DNA of 48,159 nucleotides from JAWXBT01 sp964523015 (GCA_964523015.1 CAZFXN010000016.1:1-48159), one strand, 5' to 3'. Shown: positions 17,091 through 26,726, numbered from the stretch's first letter. Notes: generated by a model not told the origin, from the sequence alone. Made by a program: numbers and translations.

Positions 17091-17170
17091 ATCCTGTCTC
17101 CTGTGTGCCCTTATGGATATCTGAGTTATCAAATATGCCCTGGCCGCCTGTCTTAAATTACCTCGCTGCT

Positions 17171-17225
17171 ATTAGGCTTTTTGAGATTTATGTACAATTT
17201 TGTACAGATAATCTCACTGCCTAAT
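17171..17225. promoter_or_regulatory. Composite inverted repeat with a 16-bp TGTACAA/TTGTACA palindrome
   Basis: The centre is TGTACAA-TT-TTGTACA (17191-17206). Outside it TGAGATT (17182-17188) pairs with AATCTCA (17210-17216), and ATTAGGC (17171-17177) pairs with GCCTAAT (17219-17225). It can be an operator or an extended hairpin with internal loops. It lies upstream of the FlgM-like gene (minus strand) and is not followed by a T-run, so a simple terminator is unlikely. Confidence 0.6.
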
Positions 17226-17477
17226 GGTTTATATCGTGTATATTTAGCTCTAACTTTAGTTTGGTTGGCATTTTTATTTTAGTTGGCAAACATTGGTATA
17301 GTAGGGTTAATATACTGTAAATAATGAATATTTTTACACACGATCTGGATAGAATCGCGTTAGGAGATTAAAAATACGAGATAATCTGATGAAAAATGCA
17401 TGATATATTTTCGTAGTGGGACATTTATGAACAGGGCTTATGAACAGCACTGAGGTCTTAACTTAGAATATAATTTT

Positions 17478-17541
17478 TAGGAGGGGTTTCTTTTGGGGCT
17501 TTGTCGGTCTTCGAGACCCAAAACGAATCCCTACTAATAAT
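17478..17541 (-). repeat. 64-bp hairpin element, copy A, after pgk
   Basis: An imperfect long hairpin (TAGGAGGGGTTTC... against ...GAATCCCTACTA) with a conserved inner part. It begins 10 bases after the pgk stop codon. Read in the direction of pgk it is nearly the same sequence as 42341-42404 read in the direction of rpsI (56 of 64 bases by eye). It is not followed by a U-run on the pgk strand, so it is not a textbook terminator. It is probably a 3'-UTR element. Confidence 0.8.
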
Positions 17542-17551
17542 TATATACCGA

Positions 17552-18727
17552 CTACCCCAACGCCTTAAGCGCCGGCAGAGATCTTCCCTCTAGTATGCAT
17601 AGAAAAGCGCCACCACCAGTAGAGATGTACCCAAACTTATGAGCCAGTCCCATGGTGTGGATTGCCGCATCGGTGTCGCCTCCACCTACAACTGTAAGGC
17701 CATGGACCTGTGCTAGGGACTCAATAAGACTATGAGTTCCATTGGCATAATCCTCTTGCTCAAATGCTCCCATAGGGCCGTTCCAGATAATTGTTTCAGC
17801 ATTTTGAATGGCAGCTTTGTAAAGCAAACATGTGGCTGGACCAATATCTAAAGCCATTGAATCAGGTGGAATTTCCACAGCGGGGACAGCTCGAGCAACT
17901 CCTTTAGCTCCAAGTGATGGGCCAACCATCACATCTACTGGGAGATATAATTTGCAATCTCTTCGCGCTAGGTCAGCCAGAAGCTTTGTTACCTGTGGAA
18001 ATAATTCCCGTTCAACTAAACTCTTACCAGTTTGAATTCCTTGTGCCGCTAAAAATGTATTAGCCATCGCTCCGCCAATAATAATCTTATCAGCCTTGCT
18101 CGCTATGTTTAAAAGAGCGTTTAGTTTTGTCGAGGTTTTTAATCCTCCTAGGATTACACAAAGAGGGTGTTTTGGATTTTTAAGAGCACGCTCTGCATAA
18201 TCTAACTCTTTTTGCATCAGTAACCCGGCACATTTTTCCTTAAAAAGATTTGCTACTCCAACCATAGATGCATGTGCTCTATGAGCAGTAGCAAAAGCAT
18301 CATTTACGTAAACGTCACCGAGCCTTGCTAGACTAGATGAGAAAGTTGAATCATTCTCGGTTTCACCTTTATGGAATCTAAGATTCTCTAAGAGTAAAAC
18401 AGCTCCTGGTTGAAGAGCGGCTACTTTGTTCTCTACCTCTGGACCGATACAATCAGAGGCAAGTTCAATTGGAATTCCTAAGAGAGTAGAGAGTCGTTCT
18501 GCAACAGGCTTTAGCGAGCATTTAGGATCTTTTACGCCAACAGGATTTCCAAGATGGCTCATTAAAATACTTTTGCCACCACATTCAATAATATGTCTAA
18601 TAGTTGGTAGGAATTGTTTGATCCGATTATCATCCGTAATTTTAAGTTCAGCATCTAACGGAACGTTAAAATCACATCTAACTAAGACTCTTTTATCTTT
18701 CAGTTCTACTTGATTAAGGTATTTCAT
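17552..18727 (-). CDS. pgk: Phosphoglycerate kinase
   Basis: Glycolytic enzyme that makes ATP from 1,3-bisphosphoglycerate. N-terminal domain: VLVRCDFNVPLD (14-25), DNRIKQFLPTI, SHLGNP and the ENLRFHKGETEND block. Nucleotide domain: ILGGLKTSTKLNAL, then WNGPMGAFEQEDYANGT, VVGGGDTDAAIHTMG and YISTGGGAFLCILEG. All the family blocks are present, and 391 residues is the usual length. No strong Shine-Dalgarno is visible before the ATG. It is downstream of the Nif3-like gene (31 bases), probably one transcript. A repeated 64-bp hairpin element follows the stop. Confidence 0.96.
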   Translation of the reverse strand: MKYLNQVELKDKRVLVRCDFNVPLDAELKITDDNRIKQFLPTIRHIIECGGKSILMSHLGNPVGVKDPKCSLKPVAERLSTLLGIPIELASDCIGPEVENKVAALQPGAVLLLENLRFHKGETENDSTFSSSLARLGDVYVNDAFATAHRAHASMVGVANLFKEKCAGLLMQKELDYAERALKNPKHPLCVILGGLKTSTKLNALLNIASKADKIIIGGAMANTFLAAQGIQTGKSLVERELFPQVTKLLADLARRDCKLYLPVDVMVGPSLGAKGVARAVPAVEIPPDSMALDIGPATCLLYKAAIQNAETIIWNGPMGAFEQEDYANGTHSLIESLAQVHGLTVVGGGDTDAAIHTMGLAHKFGYISTGGGAFLCILEGRSLPALKALG

Positions 18728-18758
18728 GGTTATTAAAATTTAATAGCTACTAAAATAT

Positions 18759-19517
18759 CTAAATGCCAGTTGGCTCGTTAATAAATACGGGTTGAACATC
18801 GAACTTCTCTGCTACTTTTTTTGTAATGGCGGCCACGCCAAAAGTTTCTGTAGCATAATGACCGGCAAAGATAACATTCATCTTTAATTCTTTTGCCAGA
18901 TGATACGCTTCTTGCTTAGGTTCTCCGGTAATCAGAAGATCGAGCTTGCTCTGTGCTGCGTAGTTTATAGCAAATGCTCCAGACCCAGTCACTAGTCCAA
19001 CTGAGTTAATTTTTTCAGGACCAAAAGTAAACACTAGCGGATTGATAGCGCCAGTAAGTTGAGAAAGTTTTTTTGTGATACTTTGTATGGATTGTCCGGT
19101 CACAGTGCCTTTTGCTCCGATTGTGGCACCTTTGTATTCAAGAAATTGTTCAAGATCGTTAACATCTAAGTAACGACCAAGTTCAAACGCATTTCCAACT
19201 TCAGGGTTTCCATCAAGCGGTAGGTGAGAAGCAAAAAGGGTACACTTGTGCTTCATTAATAGTTCAACCTTATCGCGGAGTGCTCCTATTAACGGAAGTG
19301 GTTTATCCCAAAAAATGCCGTGATGTACGATTAAGAGGTCTGCTCCTTCAGAAACAGCTGATTCAATTACGCTGAGACCGGAATCGACAGAATAGGCAAC
19401 TTTAGATACTGGACCATCCCACCCACCAACCTGGACACCATTTAGTGAAGCATCTTGGTATCTGTTAGATTGTAGAGTGCTCTCTAAAAAAGCAATAATC
19501 GAGGCAAGTTGGGCCAT
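18759..19517 (-). CDS. Nif3-like dinuclear metal centre protein
   Basis: A 252-residue member of the NIF3/YbgI family, which form hexameric toroids with a two-metal site; some relatives act as GTP cyclohydrolase-like or nucleic-acid hydrolases. Metal-site motifs are present: LLIVHHGIFW (His65/His66), HLPLDGNPEVGNA (Asp) and the C-terminal FAGHYATETFGV (His/Glu). It opens MAQLASIIAFLE. It is the short form without the inserted PII-like domain. First gene of a likely nif3-pgk unit and divergent from accD. Confidence 0.9.
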   Translation of the reverse strand: MAQLASIIAFLESTLQSNRYQDASLNGVQVGGWDGPVSKVAYSVDSGLSVIESAVSEGADLLIVHHGIFWDKPLPLIGALRDKVELLMKHKCTLFASHLPLDGNPEVGNAFELGRYLDVNDLEQFLEYKGATIGAKGTVTGQSIQSITKKLSQLTGAINPLVFTFGPEKINSVGLVTGSGAFAINYAAQSKLDLLITGEPKQEAYHLAKELKMNVIFAGHYATETFGVAAITKKVAEKFDVQPVFINEPTGI

Positions 19518-19558
19518 AAAATAGGAAGAATATTAAAAATTGTAGAGATCTTAGCGCC

Positions 19559-19587
19559 TTGTCTTTGTTTGGTCTTTATACTACATA
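19559..19587 (+). promoter_or_regulatory. Candidate sigma-70-type promoter for accD
   Basis: TTGTCT (19559-19564) and TACATA (19582-19587) are 17 bases apart, about 60 bases before the accD start and inside the divergent gap with the Nif3-like gene. The match is moderate and was found by eye only. Confidence 0.3.
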
Positions 19588-19647
19588 AAGGACCTCGTTC
19601 AAGCACATAATTTATCATAACTTTTTTGCAATTTTCTAGAAAGAGAC

Positions 19648-20502
19648 ATGGCCTGGTTTAGAAGAGAAAAAGCCCCAAAACCTGAAGCTAGCCCTTCTGA
19701 TAAGCTTCAGATGCCGGGCGATGTTTGGACTAAGTGTCCTGACTGTACAGAGATTATCTATACAAAAGAATTAAGACGAAACTTTGGGGTATGCCCTAAG
19801 TGTGAGTACCATTTTAGATTAGTAGCAAATCAAAGAATCAGTCTAATGGTCGATCGGCATTCATTTGTAGAGAGAGATATCAATCTTAGATCTACTGATC
19901 CTCTAAATTTTAGAGATAGTAAGAAATATAAAGAGAGGCTTAAGCTAGCCGAAAAGAAATCAGGTTCTATTGAGGCTGTTAAAACCGGAAAGTGCAGAAT
20001 CCTTAATATCCCATTAATGCTTGGAGTGTTTGATTTCGGCTTTATGGGTGGGAGCATGGGTTCAGTAGTTGGAGAAAAGTTAGCTAGACTTGTTGAACAG
20101 GGAATTGCTGAAAACTTACCTGTTATTATAGTTTCATCTTCTGGTGGGGCTAGAATGCAGGAAGGAATCTTTTCACTTATGCAGATGGCTAAGGTTAGCG
20201 CTGCTCTTGCCAGACTTGGTCAGGCCAGATTGCCGTATATCTCCATTTTAACCGATCCTACGACCGGAGGTGTTGCTGCTTCATTTGCAATGCTTGGAGA
20301 TATTATATTAGCAGAGCCTAAAGCTTTAATTGGCTTTGCAGGGCCACGGGTAATTGAGCAGACCATTAAGCAGACCCTTCCTGAGGGATTTCAGAGATCA
20401 GAATTCCTCCTTGAACATGGAATGATAGATCGTATAGTACCGAGAGCGGCTCTTCGTGAAGAGATAGCCCTTATCCTAAAGAATTTCGGATTTGGGGCCT
20501 AA
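19648..20502 (+). CDS. accD: Acetyl-CoA carboxylase carboxyltransferase subunit beta
   Basis: Transfers carboxyl from carboxybiotin to acetyl-CoA to make malonyl-CoA for fatty-acid synthesis. The four-Cys zinc ribbon is complete: Cys30, Cys33, Cys49 and Cys52 (WTKCPDC ... GVCPKC). The carboxyltransferase core follows: GFMGGSMGSVVGEK, VSSSGGARMQEG and the YISILTDPTTGGVAASFAM region. The 284-residue length is standard. In many deltaproteobacteria folC follows accD; here lptD follows after 29 bases, which links fatty-acid and LPS-export genes in one likely operon. Confidence 0.97.
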   Translation: MAWFRREKAPKPEASPSDKLQMPGDVWTKCPDCTEIIYTKELRRNFGVCPKCEYHFRLVANQRISLMVDRHSFVERDINLRSTDPLNFRDSKKYKERLKLAEKKSGSIEAVKTGKCRILNIPLMLGVFDFGFMGGSMGSVVGEKLARLVEQGIAENLPVIIVSSSGGARMQEGIFSLMQMAKVSAALARLGQARLPYISILTDPTTGGVAASFAMLGDIILAEPKALIGFAGPRVIEQTIKQTLPEGFQRSEFLLEHGMIDRIVPRAALREEIALILKNFGFGA

Positions 20503-20531
20503 TATTTTTTAGCTTGTAGAAAATGTAAAAA

Positions 20532-22967
20532 GTGCAAAAAACAATGCGCCAAAAGCTCTTTCTTTTATTTACCTTACTGATTCTCACAAGGGCCACCTTT
20601 GAAGAGGCAGTTTCTCAGATTGAGCCAACAAATAAAAAGGTTTTATTTCGAGAAGATGGCAAAACATATAAACAGCAATTAACTGACGAGAAGAAATTAG
20701 TCTTACAAAAGGATCAGGTTCCTACAGAACAAGGGACATATTTCAATGCTCCACAGTTAGAGTTTCGACAAGATACTAGTGAGTATGTTGGATCTGGCGG
20801 AGTTGTTATCTCTTATGGAGGAACTCAACTTCAGGCTGATAGTGGAACTTTTAGTACAAAAACAAAAAAAGCTGAATTAAATGGGGATCTAGTTCTCTCC
20901 TCTACTGGTGGAACCCTGTTAGCTGAGAGTGGCTGGTTTGATCTTGAAGCAGAGGTTGGCTCTTTTAAGAACTCAAGCTTTTTTATTGAGACAGAGGGGT
21001 TTCACATTGCCGGGTCTTCAATAGAAAAAATCTCTGAACTTGAATACGAAGTTGAAGAAGCAGAGATGACCACTTGCAATTGCGCTGACGGTGCTAAACC
21101 TTGGAGTTTGACAAGTGATTCTATTGATATTACCGCTGGTGGATACGCGCATGCCAAGCCATTTTTCCTTAGATGTAATGATGTTCCGGTATTTTATTCC
21201 CCATATTTTATATTCCCAGCTAGACTTGAAAGACATAGTGGTCTGTTAATTCCAAGGATTGGGTTCTCAGGAGAGCACGGATTCCAATATTCTCAGCCGA
21301 TTTTTTGGAATGTGAATGAAAGTACCGATGTAATTCTAACTCCATTTACTGAGACACAAACAAGAACTGGAACAACATTGCAGGTTAATGCTCTCCCTTC
21401 ACGTCGGAATAGTATTGACACAAAAGTTATATTTTCAGATGAGAGTGCTCGTGGTGATGATCTAAAGGGAACTCAAACAGGAGGACTATTCGATCCGACT
21501 TTTGATAAGAACCGAGTAGGTGGCTACTATAGGCAGCGTTGGAAAGCAGCACCAGGCGCAGATTTGCCATTATCATTTGTAGCTGATGGCAGATATGTAA
21601 GTGATGATCTTTTCGTCAGAGAAATTGAAGAAGATAAAATTGGACTTGCTCAAGATAGATTTACTACTTCAAGAGCATATGTCTATGCGCCTGTAGGGGA
21701 TTATCTGAACGCCCAATTAAGCACTGAGTACTCTCAATCATTTGTTTCAGATCAAGATCTTGTATTTCAGCGACTGCCAGAGGCGACTTTGGATGGGTAT
21801 CGAAGTCTCAGAATTTTTGGACAAAACCCTTACGGATTAAAACTGGTAGCAAGTGGTGGAACTACAGCAACATCATTTGGACGTACCGAAGGATACGAGG
21901 GCAATCGCTATGATGTCAACCCAAAATTTAAGATCCCTTATTATTATAAAAATATCGTTGAGGGAGATCTTAATTTTACTGCTCGCCAAACTTGGTATGA
22001 TCTATCTGATACCACCAATCCTGATGGAGGTTCCGATCTAATTAGTAGTGTGGATCGAGGGATCTATGACTTTGGATTTAATATTAGATCTGTTTTAGAG
22101 AGGATCTTTGACATCGATCCTGATAGTTGGCTTCGTACAGTGACTGGACTTGGGGCGAGAAATCAATTTGATGAATTGCAACGTGTGAAACATACGATCG
22201 AACCATATATTCAATATTTATTTACACCTGAAAAAAATCAAGATGATCTACCACTTTTTGATTCTACAGATCGAATAAAAGAGAGAAGTGTTGTTACTTA
22301 CGGAGTCTCCTCTAGATTGATAGGAAGGTTTGCTGACTCAGCTGAGAAACGTGGAGTTATTGATGAGATAACACCTGAAGAAATCTCTATTGTTAATTTA
22401 GATCAATCTAAACAGGATGAGGCTGGTATGCTTGACTCTATGTTTACAGATCCGAATGCGACTATACGAAGAATTCGAGGAGAAAAGAAGCAAGTAGTAG
22501 GTGTTGGTGTTAGGCAGAGTTATGATTTTAAGCTAGAGGATACAGATCAACGTGCCTGGTCTGATGTAGGGATGGATTTTTCAGTCTTCCCTAATAATTA
22601 TTTCGGTGTTGGATTTGGATCGAACTATGATTATGAGCTAAATGAATTCTCATCATGGCAGATGGGGGTTAAAGTAGAGGATGATCGAGGAGATCATCTA
22701 CGAACTCAGTTTTCCTATGTTGAAGAATCTTTAAGTCAGGTCGATGTAAACTTGGAATTGGCTTTAACAGAGAAATTAAAGGTAGGATATTACACTAAGT
22801 ATGATGATCGAGATGCTGACTTTATTGAAAATAGATTGGCGCTTCGAATCATCAGTGCCTGTGATTGTTGGAAAATTGATTTAGGGTATCGTGAAAGAAT
22901 CAACCCAGATGATCAGACATACACACTGATACTTACTCTTAAAGGCCTTGGAGATTTCGGTCAATAA
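20532..22967 (+). CDS. lptD: LPS-assembly protein LptD
   Basis: Outer-membrane beta barrel that inserts LPS into the outer leaflet together with LptE. An N-terminal hydrophobic signal segment is followed by an OstA/LptA-like periplasmic domain (VVISYGGTQLQADSGTFSTK and later, about 100-170). The plug/barrel entry has TTCNCADGAKPWSL (about 180) and FYSPYFIFPARLERHSGLLIPRIGFS (about 219-244), both LptD hallmarks. The 811-residue length is usual. Paired Cys in the TTCNC region and CDCWKI near the C-terminus could form the interdomain disulfides. The start is GTG at 20532; the ATG at 20544 (four codons later) is equally possible. It heads a surface-sugar cluster. Confidence 0.93.
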   Translation: MQKTMRQKLFLLFTLLILTRATFEEAVSQIEPTNKKVLFREDGKTYKQQLTDEKKLVLQKDQVPTEQGTYFNAPQLEFRQDTSEYVGSGGVVISYGGTQLQADSGTFSTKTKKAELNGDLVLSSTGGTLLAESGWFDLEAEVGSFKNSSFFIETEGFHIAGSSIEKISELEYEVEEAEMTTCNCADGAKPWSLTSDSIDITAGGYAHAKPFFLRCNDVPVFYSPYFIFPARLERHSGLLIPRIGFSGEHGFQYSQPIFWNVNESTDVILTPFTETQTRTGTTLQVNALPSRRNSIDTKVIFSDESARGDDLKGTQTGGLFDPTFDKNRVGGYYRQRWKAAPGADLPLSFVADGRYVSDDLFVREIEEDKIGLAQDRFTTSRAYVYAPVGDYLNAQLSTEYSQSFVSDQDLVFQRLPEATLDGYRSLRIFGQNPYGLKLVASGGTTATSFGRTEGYEGNRYDVNPKFKIPYYYKNIVEGDLNFTARQTWYDLSDTTNPDGGSDLISSVDRGIYDFGFNIRSVLERIFDIDPDSWLRTVTGLGARNQFDELQRVKHTIEPYIQYLFTPEKNQDDLPLFDSTDRIKERSVVTYGVSSRLIGRFADSAEKRGVIDEITPEEISIVNLDQSKQDEAGMLDSMFTDPNATIRRIRGEKKQVVGVGVRQSYDFKLEDTDQRAWSDVGMDFSVFPNNYFGVGFGSNYDYELNEFSSWQMGVKVEDDRGDHLRTQFSYVEESLSQVDVNLELALTEKLKVGYYTKYDDRDADFIENRLALRIISACDCWKIDLGYRERINPDDQTYTLILTLKGLGDFGQ

Positions 22968-22986
22968 TATTTTTAGAGGTGATTTT

Positions 22987-23718
22987 ATGAAAGGCGTTAT
23001 TTTAGCTGGTGGTTTAGGTTCCCGACTCAAGCCATGTACCAATGTCACAAATAAACATCTTTTGCCGGTCTATGATCGGCCAATGATATATTATCCGATC
23101 CAGACCCTGATTAATGTTGGAATTAACGACATAATGATTGTAACTGGTGGCCAATTCGCTGGAGATTTTTTAAAGCTTCTCGGAAATGGCAAGGAGTTTG
23201 GCCTTGAGCATATTAATTATACTTACCAAGAGGGAGAGGGCGGAATAGCAGATGCACTTTCTCTGTGTGAGTACTATGCAAAAGGTGAATCGGTCTGCGT
23301 TGTCCTTGGAGATAATATTATAGAGAAAAATCTTAAGTCTTCTTTTGATAAGTATAGAGCTCAGGGAGAGAAAGGGGCTATGATTCTTTTAAAAGAGGTT
23401 GAAGATCCCGAGCGATTTGGTGTAGCTGAAATATCAGGTGATAAGGTAGTACGGATTATAGAAAAACCAAAAAACCCGTCATCAAATTACGCAGTAACAG
23501 GATTTTATATGTATGATAATCGAGTCTTTGATTTCATTAAGGATCTCGAGCCTTCCGGAAGAGGGGAGCTTGAAATTACAGATGTGAACAATAACTATTT
23601 AAAACTTGGGGAGCTTAATTACGGCTTTGTTGATGGTTGGTGGACAGATGCCGGAACATTTGAATCCCTTCATCGAGCAAGTAATCTAGTTGCTCAGACT
23701 GGGGCGAATAATATCTAA
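22987..23718 (+). CDS. rmlA: Glucose-1-phosphate thymidylyltransferase (short form)
   Basis: Makes dTDP-glucose from glucose 1-phosphate and dTTP, first step of dTDP-L-rhamnose. Start set at ATG 22987 because it follows AGAGGTGA and yields MKGVILAGGLGSRLKPCT, the nucleotidyltransferase signature. The longer frame from 22948 overlaps lptD. VLGDNII (metal-binding Asp) and EKPKNPSSNYAVTGFYMYDN are also typical. The 243 residues lack the C-terminal extension of the ~290-residue enterobacterial RmlA, as in Bacillus-type short RmlA. rmlB begins 11 bases later. Confidence 0.92.
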   Translation: MKGVILAGGLGSRLKPCTNVTNKHLLPVYDRPMIYYPIQTLINVGINDIMIVTGGQFAGDFLKLLGNGKEFGLEHINYTYQEGEGGIADALSLCEYYAKGESVCVVLGDNIIEKNLKSSFDKYRAQGEKGAMILLKEVEDPERFGVAEISGDKVVRIIEKPKNPSSNYAVTGFYMYDNRVFDFIKDLEPSGRGELEITDVNNNYLKLGELNYGFVDGWWTDAGTFESLHRASNLVAQTGANNI

Positions 23719-23729
23719 GAAGTTATAAT

Positions 23730-24767
23730 ATGAAAGAAAAGATAAACATTCTCATTACAGGCGGTGCCGGATTTATTGGGGCCAATTTTGTCCATTTAAT
23801 TGCACAAAAGCGTCCAGATTGGAATGTCACGGTGCTAGACCTACTGACCTATGCCGGAAATCTAAAAAATATCTCTGAATTAATCGAATCAAAGAAGATC
23901 TCATTTATAAAGGGCGACGTAGCAGATCAAGATTTTATAGATACTCTTTTTAAACAAACTAGGTTTAATTACGTTTTTAATTTTGCAGCGGAGAGTCACG
24001 TTGATCGATCCATCCATAGTGCCGCTGCTTTTATCCGAACTAATGTTTTAGGAACCCAGAATCTAGTAGATGCTGCTAGAGCTTCTAAGGTTGATCGATT
24101 CATCCATGTTTCAACTGATGAAGTTTATGGAACACTTGGACCAACAGGATCTTTTACTGAAACTACCCCTTTAGATCCAACTAGCCCCTATGCTGCGTCA
24201 AAGGCAGCATCTGATCTTGTGGCATTATCATCTTTCAAGACACATCATTTCGATTTAATGGTAACTCGATGCACTAATAATTATGGACCTTATCAATTCC
24301 CTGAGAAGTTAATTCCTCTCTTTGTTACGAATGCTTTAGAGGATAAATCATTGCCTCTGTATGGTGATGGTATGAATGTTCGAAGTTGGTTGCATGTTGA
24401 AGATCACTGTCGTGCGTTACTGTTAGTAGCAGAGAAAGGAGTGGCTGGTGAGGTGTACAATATTGGTTGTGGGCCGGAAGGGGAATTGCCAAATGTTGCA
24501 GTTACTAAAATCATTTTAAAAGAATTAGATAAGCCAGATAGTCTAATAAAAAAAGTGGCCGATCGACCAGCTCATGATCTTCGTTATGCAGTTGATACAA
24601 TAAAAATTAAGGGAGAACTCGGCTGGGAGCCACAGATAGAATTTGAGCAAGGGATAAAAAATACAATTAAATGGTATGTAGATAATCGTAGCTGGTGGCA
24701 GGACATCAAGTCGGGAGATTATTTAAAATACTATGAAGTCAATTATTCACACCGTTTATCGTTATGA
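23730..24767 (+). CDS. rmlB: dTDP-glucose 4,6-dehydratase
   Basis: Extended short-chain dehydrogenase that forms dTDP-4-keto-6-deoxyglucose. The NAD loop TGGAGFIG is at 10-17. The catalytic Thr-Asp-Glu of VSTDEVYG is at 129-131, and the Tyr154/Lys158 pair is in SPYAASKAASDL. CTNNYGPYQFPEKLIPL is a family hallmark. 345 residues, normal. It overlaps rmlD by the four bases ATGA (24764-24767), so translation is coupled. Confidence 0.96.
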   Translation: MKEKINILITGGAGFIGANFVHLIAQKRPDWNVTVLDLLTYAGNLKNISELIESKKISFIKGDVADQDFIDTLFKQTRFNYVFNFAAESHVDRSIHSAAAFIRTNVLGTQNLVDAARASKVDRFIHVSTDEVYGTLGPTGSFTETTPLDPTSPYAASKAASDLVALSSFKTHHFDLMVTRCTNNYGPYQFPEKLIPLFVTNALEDKSLPLYGDGMNVRSWLHVEDHCRALLLVAEKGVAGEVYNIGCGPEGELPNVAVTKIILKELDKPDSLIKKVADRPAHDLRYAVDTIKIKGELGWEPQIEFEQGIKNTIKWYVDNRSWWQDIKSGDYLKYYEVNYSHRLSL

Positions 24768-25639
24768 AGATCTTACTTTTTGGTGGTTCTGGCCAATTGG
24801 GGCATGACCTTAGAATAAGAGCTGGCGCACTTAATTTTGAAATAATCTCACCAGTTAGTTCTGAGATTGATATTGCCGATCGGGAACAGGTACATCATCT
24901 AGTAAATACTGTTCGTCCCCAACTGATCGTAAATTCTGCAGCATATACCCAGGTTGATAAGGCAGAAGAGGATTCTGTAACCGCATTTGCTGTGAATCGA
25001 GACGGCGCACGCTATATTGCTGAAGCAGCACTTAGCGTAGCTGCTCGGATGTTTCATCTCTCAACGGATTATGTTTACGACGGCGATGCAGATACCCCTA
25101 TAACGGAGGATCGACCAACAAGCCCGATTAATGTTTATGGTCAATCTAAGCTCGAAGGTGAGCAGGCAGTTCGTGATATTTTACCTGAACATTCTTTAAT
25201 CCTAAGAACAGCATGGCTCCATGGTAGCCATGGCAAGAACTTTGTGCAGACCATGATAAAGCTTTTTCAAGAGAAAAAAGAGATACGTGTTGTGAATGAT
25301 CAGTTTGGTTCTCCCACTTGGACAGGTTGGTTAGCCGAAGTGATACTTGATCTGAGCCGGCTTGATGTTACTGGGGTATTACATGCTGTTTGTGGAGGAT
25401 CGGCTAGTTGGTATGATTTTGCAAAAGAGGTATACGATCAGACTAAAGATGAGTTAACAAATGTTTCTGATCTGCAGATTTTACCTCAATCAACAGAGGA
25501 TGCTAAACGCCCAGCTGCTAGACCTAGATATTCCGTTCTTGATTGTACGAGATTGTCTGATATTCTTGGGCGACAATCCATTTCATGGCAAAGTGGCTTG
25601 TCTGATCACCTTAAAGAATTAGGATTTTTAAAAGATTAA
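24764..25639 (+). CDS. rmlD: dTDP-4-dehydrorhamnose reductase
   Basis: NADPH-dependent last step to dTDP-L-rhamnose. GGSGQLGHDL (7-16) is the Rossmann loop. LSTDYVYDGD (99-108) and Tyr125/Lys129 in VYGQSKLEGEQ are the catalytic set. RTAWLHGSHGKNFVQTM and DQFGSPTWT are family blocks. 291 residues. The epimerase RmlC, which must act between RmlB and RmlD, is not in this cluster. Next gene manC begins 13 bases later. Confidence 0.95.
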   Translation: MKILLFGGSGQLGHDLRIRAGALNFEIISPVSSEIDIADREQVHHLVNTVRPQLIVNSAAYTQVDKAEEDSVTAFAVNRDGARYIAEAALSVAARMFHLSTDYVYDGDADTPITEDRPTSPINVYGQSKLEGEQAVRDILPEHSLILRTAWLHGSHGKNFVQTMIKLFQEKKEIRVVNDQFGSPTWTGWLAEVILDLSRLDVTGVLHAVCGGSASWYDFAKEVYDQTKDELTNVSDLQILPQSTEDAKRPAARPRYSVLDCTRLSDILGRQSISWQSGLSDHLKELGFLKD

Positions 25640-25652
25640 ATTAGGATAGTTT

Positions 25653-26726
25653 GTGTCTGAGAAAATTAATATACGCCCTGTAGTTTTAGCTGGTGGTCAG
25701 GGTACCAGATTTTGGCCAATTAGTAGAACCTCAAAACCGAAGCAGTTTTTATCAATATCACCAACTGGCGAAAGTTTAATTCAAGCTACGATTAACAGAC
25801 TGCAACCGCTATGTGAAAATGAAAAGATAATAGTTGTTGCAAATTCTAATCATAGAGATCTTGTAAATGAGCATGTGCCGAACTGTGATTCTCTCATCGA
25901 ATCACAGGGTAGAAACACTGCTGCATCAATTGGACTCGCTGCCATTTACTTGATGAAGCATGATCCTACTGCAGTAATGGCGGTATTTCCTGCTGATCAT
26001 TACATAGAAAATTCTCCTAAACTTATTGAGCGAATTAAAGTAGCCGCTTCTGTGGCAGTTAAAAATAATGCTCTTGCTACAATTGGAGTACATCCTTGCA
26101 GCCCAAATACAGCCTATGGCTACATTAAATGTGGAGGCCAACTTCAAGATGGTGTTTATAAAGTCTCACGCTTTTATGAAAAACCGAGTTTAGAGAGAGC
26201 TCGTGAATACCTAGATGAAGGGGGGTTTTATTGGAATAGTGGGATTTTTGTTTGGCGACCAGATATACTTCTTGAGGGGATTAAGAGTTATATGCCTGAT
26301 CTTCATCGTGGATTAAAAGAGATATCGAGTGTACTTGGAAGCAAACAAGAAGATGAGGTTTTAGCTAAGGTATTTGCTAATTTGGATTCTATTTCTATAG
26401 ACTTTGGACTACTTGAACATGCTCGCAATTGTGTAGTAGTTGACTCTGGAGACATTGGCTGGAATGATGTGGGGTCGTGGGATGCCTGGGCACATCATTT
26501 TACTCCAGATAGTAAGAATAACCTACTCCATGGGGAAACGGTGGCTTTAGACTCGTCTAATTGTGTTGTCTATTCTAATGATAGGCTGATTGCATTATTG
26601 GGTTGTAAGGATTTAGTTGTAATTGATAGTCAGGACGCACTCCTTGTTTGCCCAAGATCTAAAGTTCAGGATGTCAAAGATGTTGTTACAGAACTTAATA
26701 GCAGGCAGAGAAAAGATCTAGTTTAG
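25653..26726 (+). CDS. manC: Mannose-1-phosphate guanylyltransferase
   Basis: Makes GDP-mannose from mannose 1-phosphate and GTP. Opens VVLAGGQGTRFWPISRTSKPKQFL (10-33), the full pyrophosphorylase signature, then ESQGRNTAASIGLAA and VFPADHYI. The product-binding YEKPSLERA and WNSGIFVWRP follow. 357 residues: the guanylyltransferase domain alone, with no C-terminal phosphomannose isomerase domain. GTG start preceded by TTAGGATAG. It supplies GDP-mannose to gmd immediately downstream. Confidence 0.93.
   Translation: MSEKINIRPVVLAGGQGTRFWPISRTSKPKQFLSISPTGESLIQATINRLQPLCENEKIIVVANSNHRDLVNEHVPNCDSLIESQGRNTAASIGLAAIYLMKHDPTAVMAVFPADHYIENSPKLIERIKVAASVAVKNNALATIGVHPCSPNTAYGYIKCGGQLQDGVYKVSRFYEKPSLERAREYLDEGGFYWNSGIFVWRPDILLEGIKSYMPDLHRGLKEISSVLGSKQEDEVLAKVFANLDSISIDFGLLEHARNCVVVDSGDIGWNDVGSWDAWAHHFTPDSKNNLLHGETVALDSSNCVVYSNDRLIALLGCKDLVVIDSQDALLVCPRSKVQDVKDVVTELNSRQRKDLV

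Larger units (their letters stand above)
17133..17551. other. 419-base intergenic region between the FlgM-like gene and pgk
   Basis: No credible gene. It contains the hairpin/palindrome at 17171-17225 and the 64-bp repeat element at 17478-17541, both listed separately. The middle (about 17230-17470) is AT-rich and shows nothing recognisable beyond scattered TA-rich hexamers. Confidence 0.5.
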
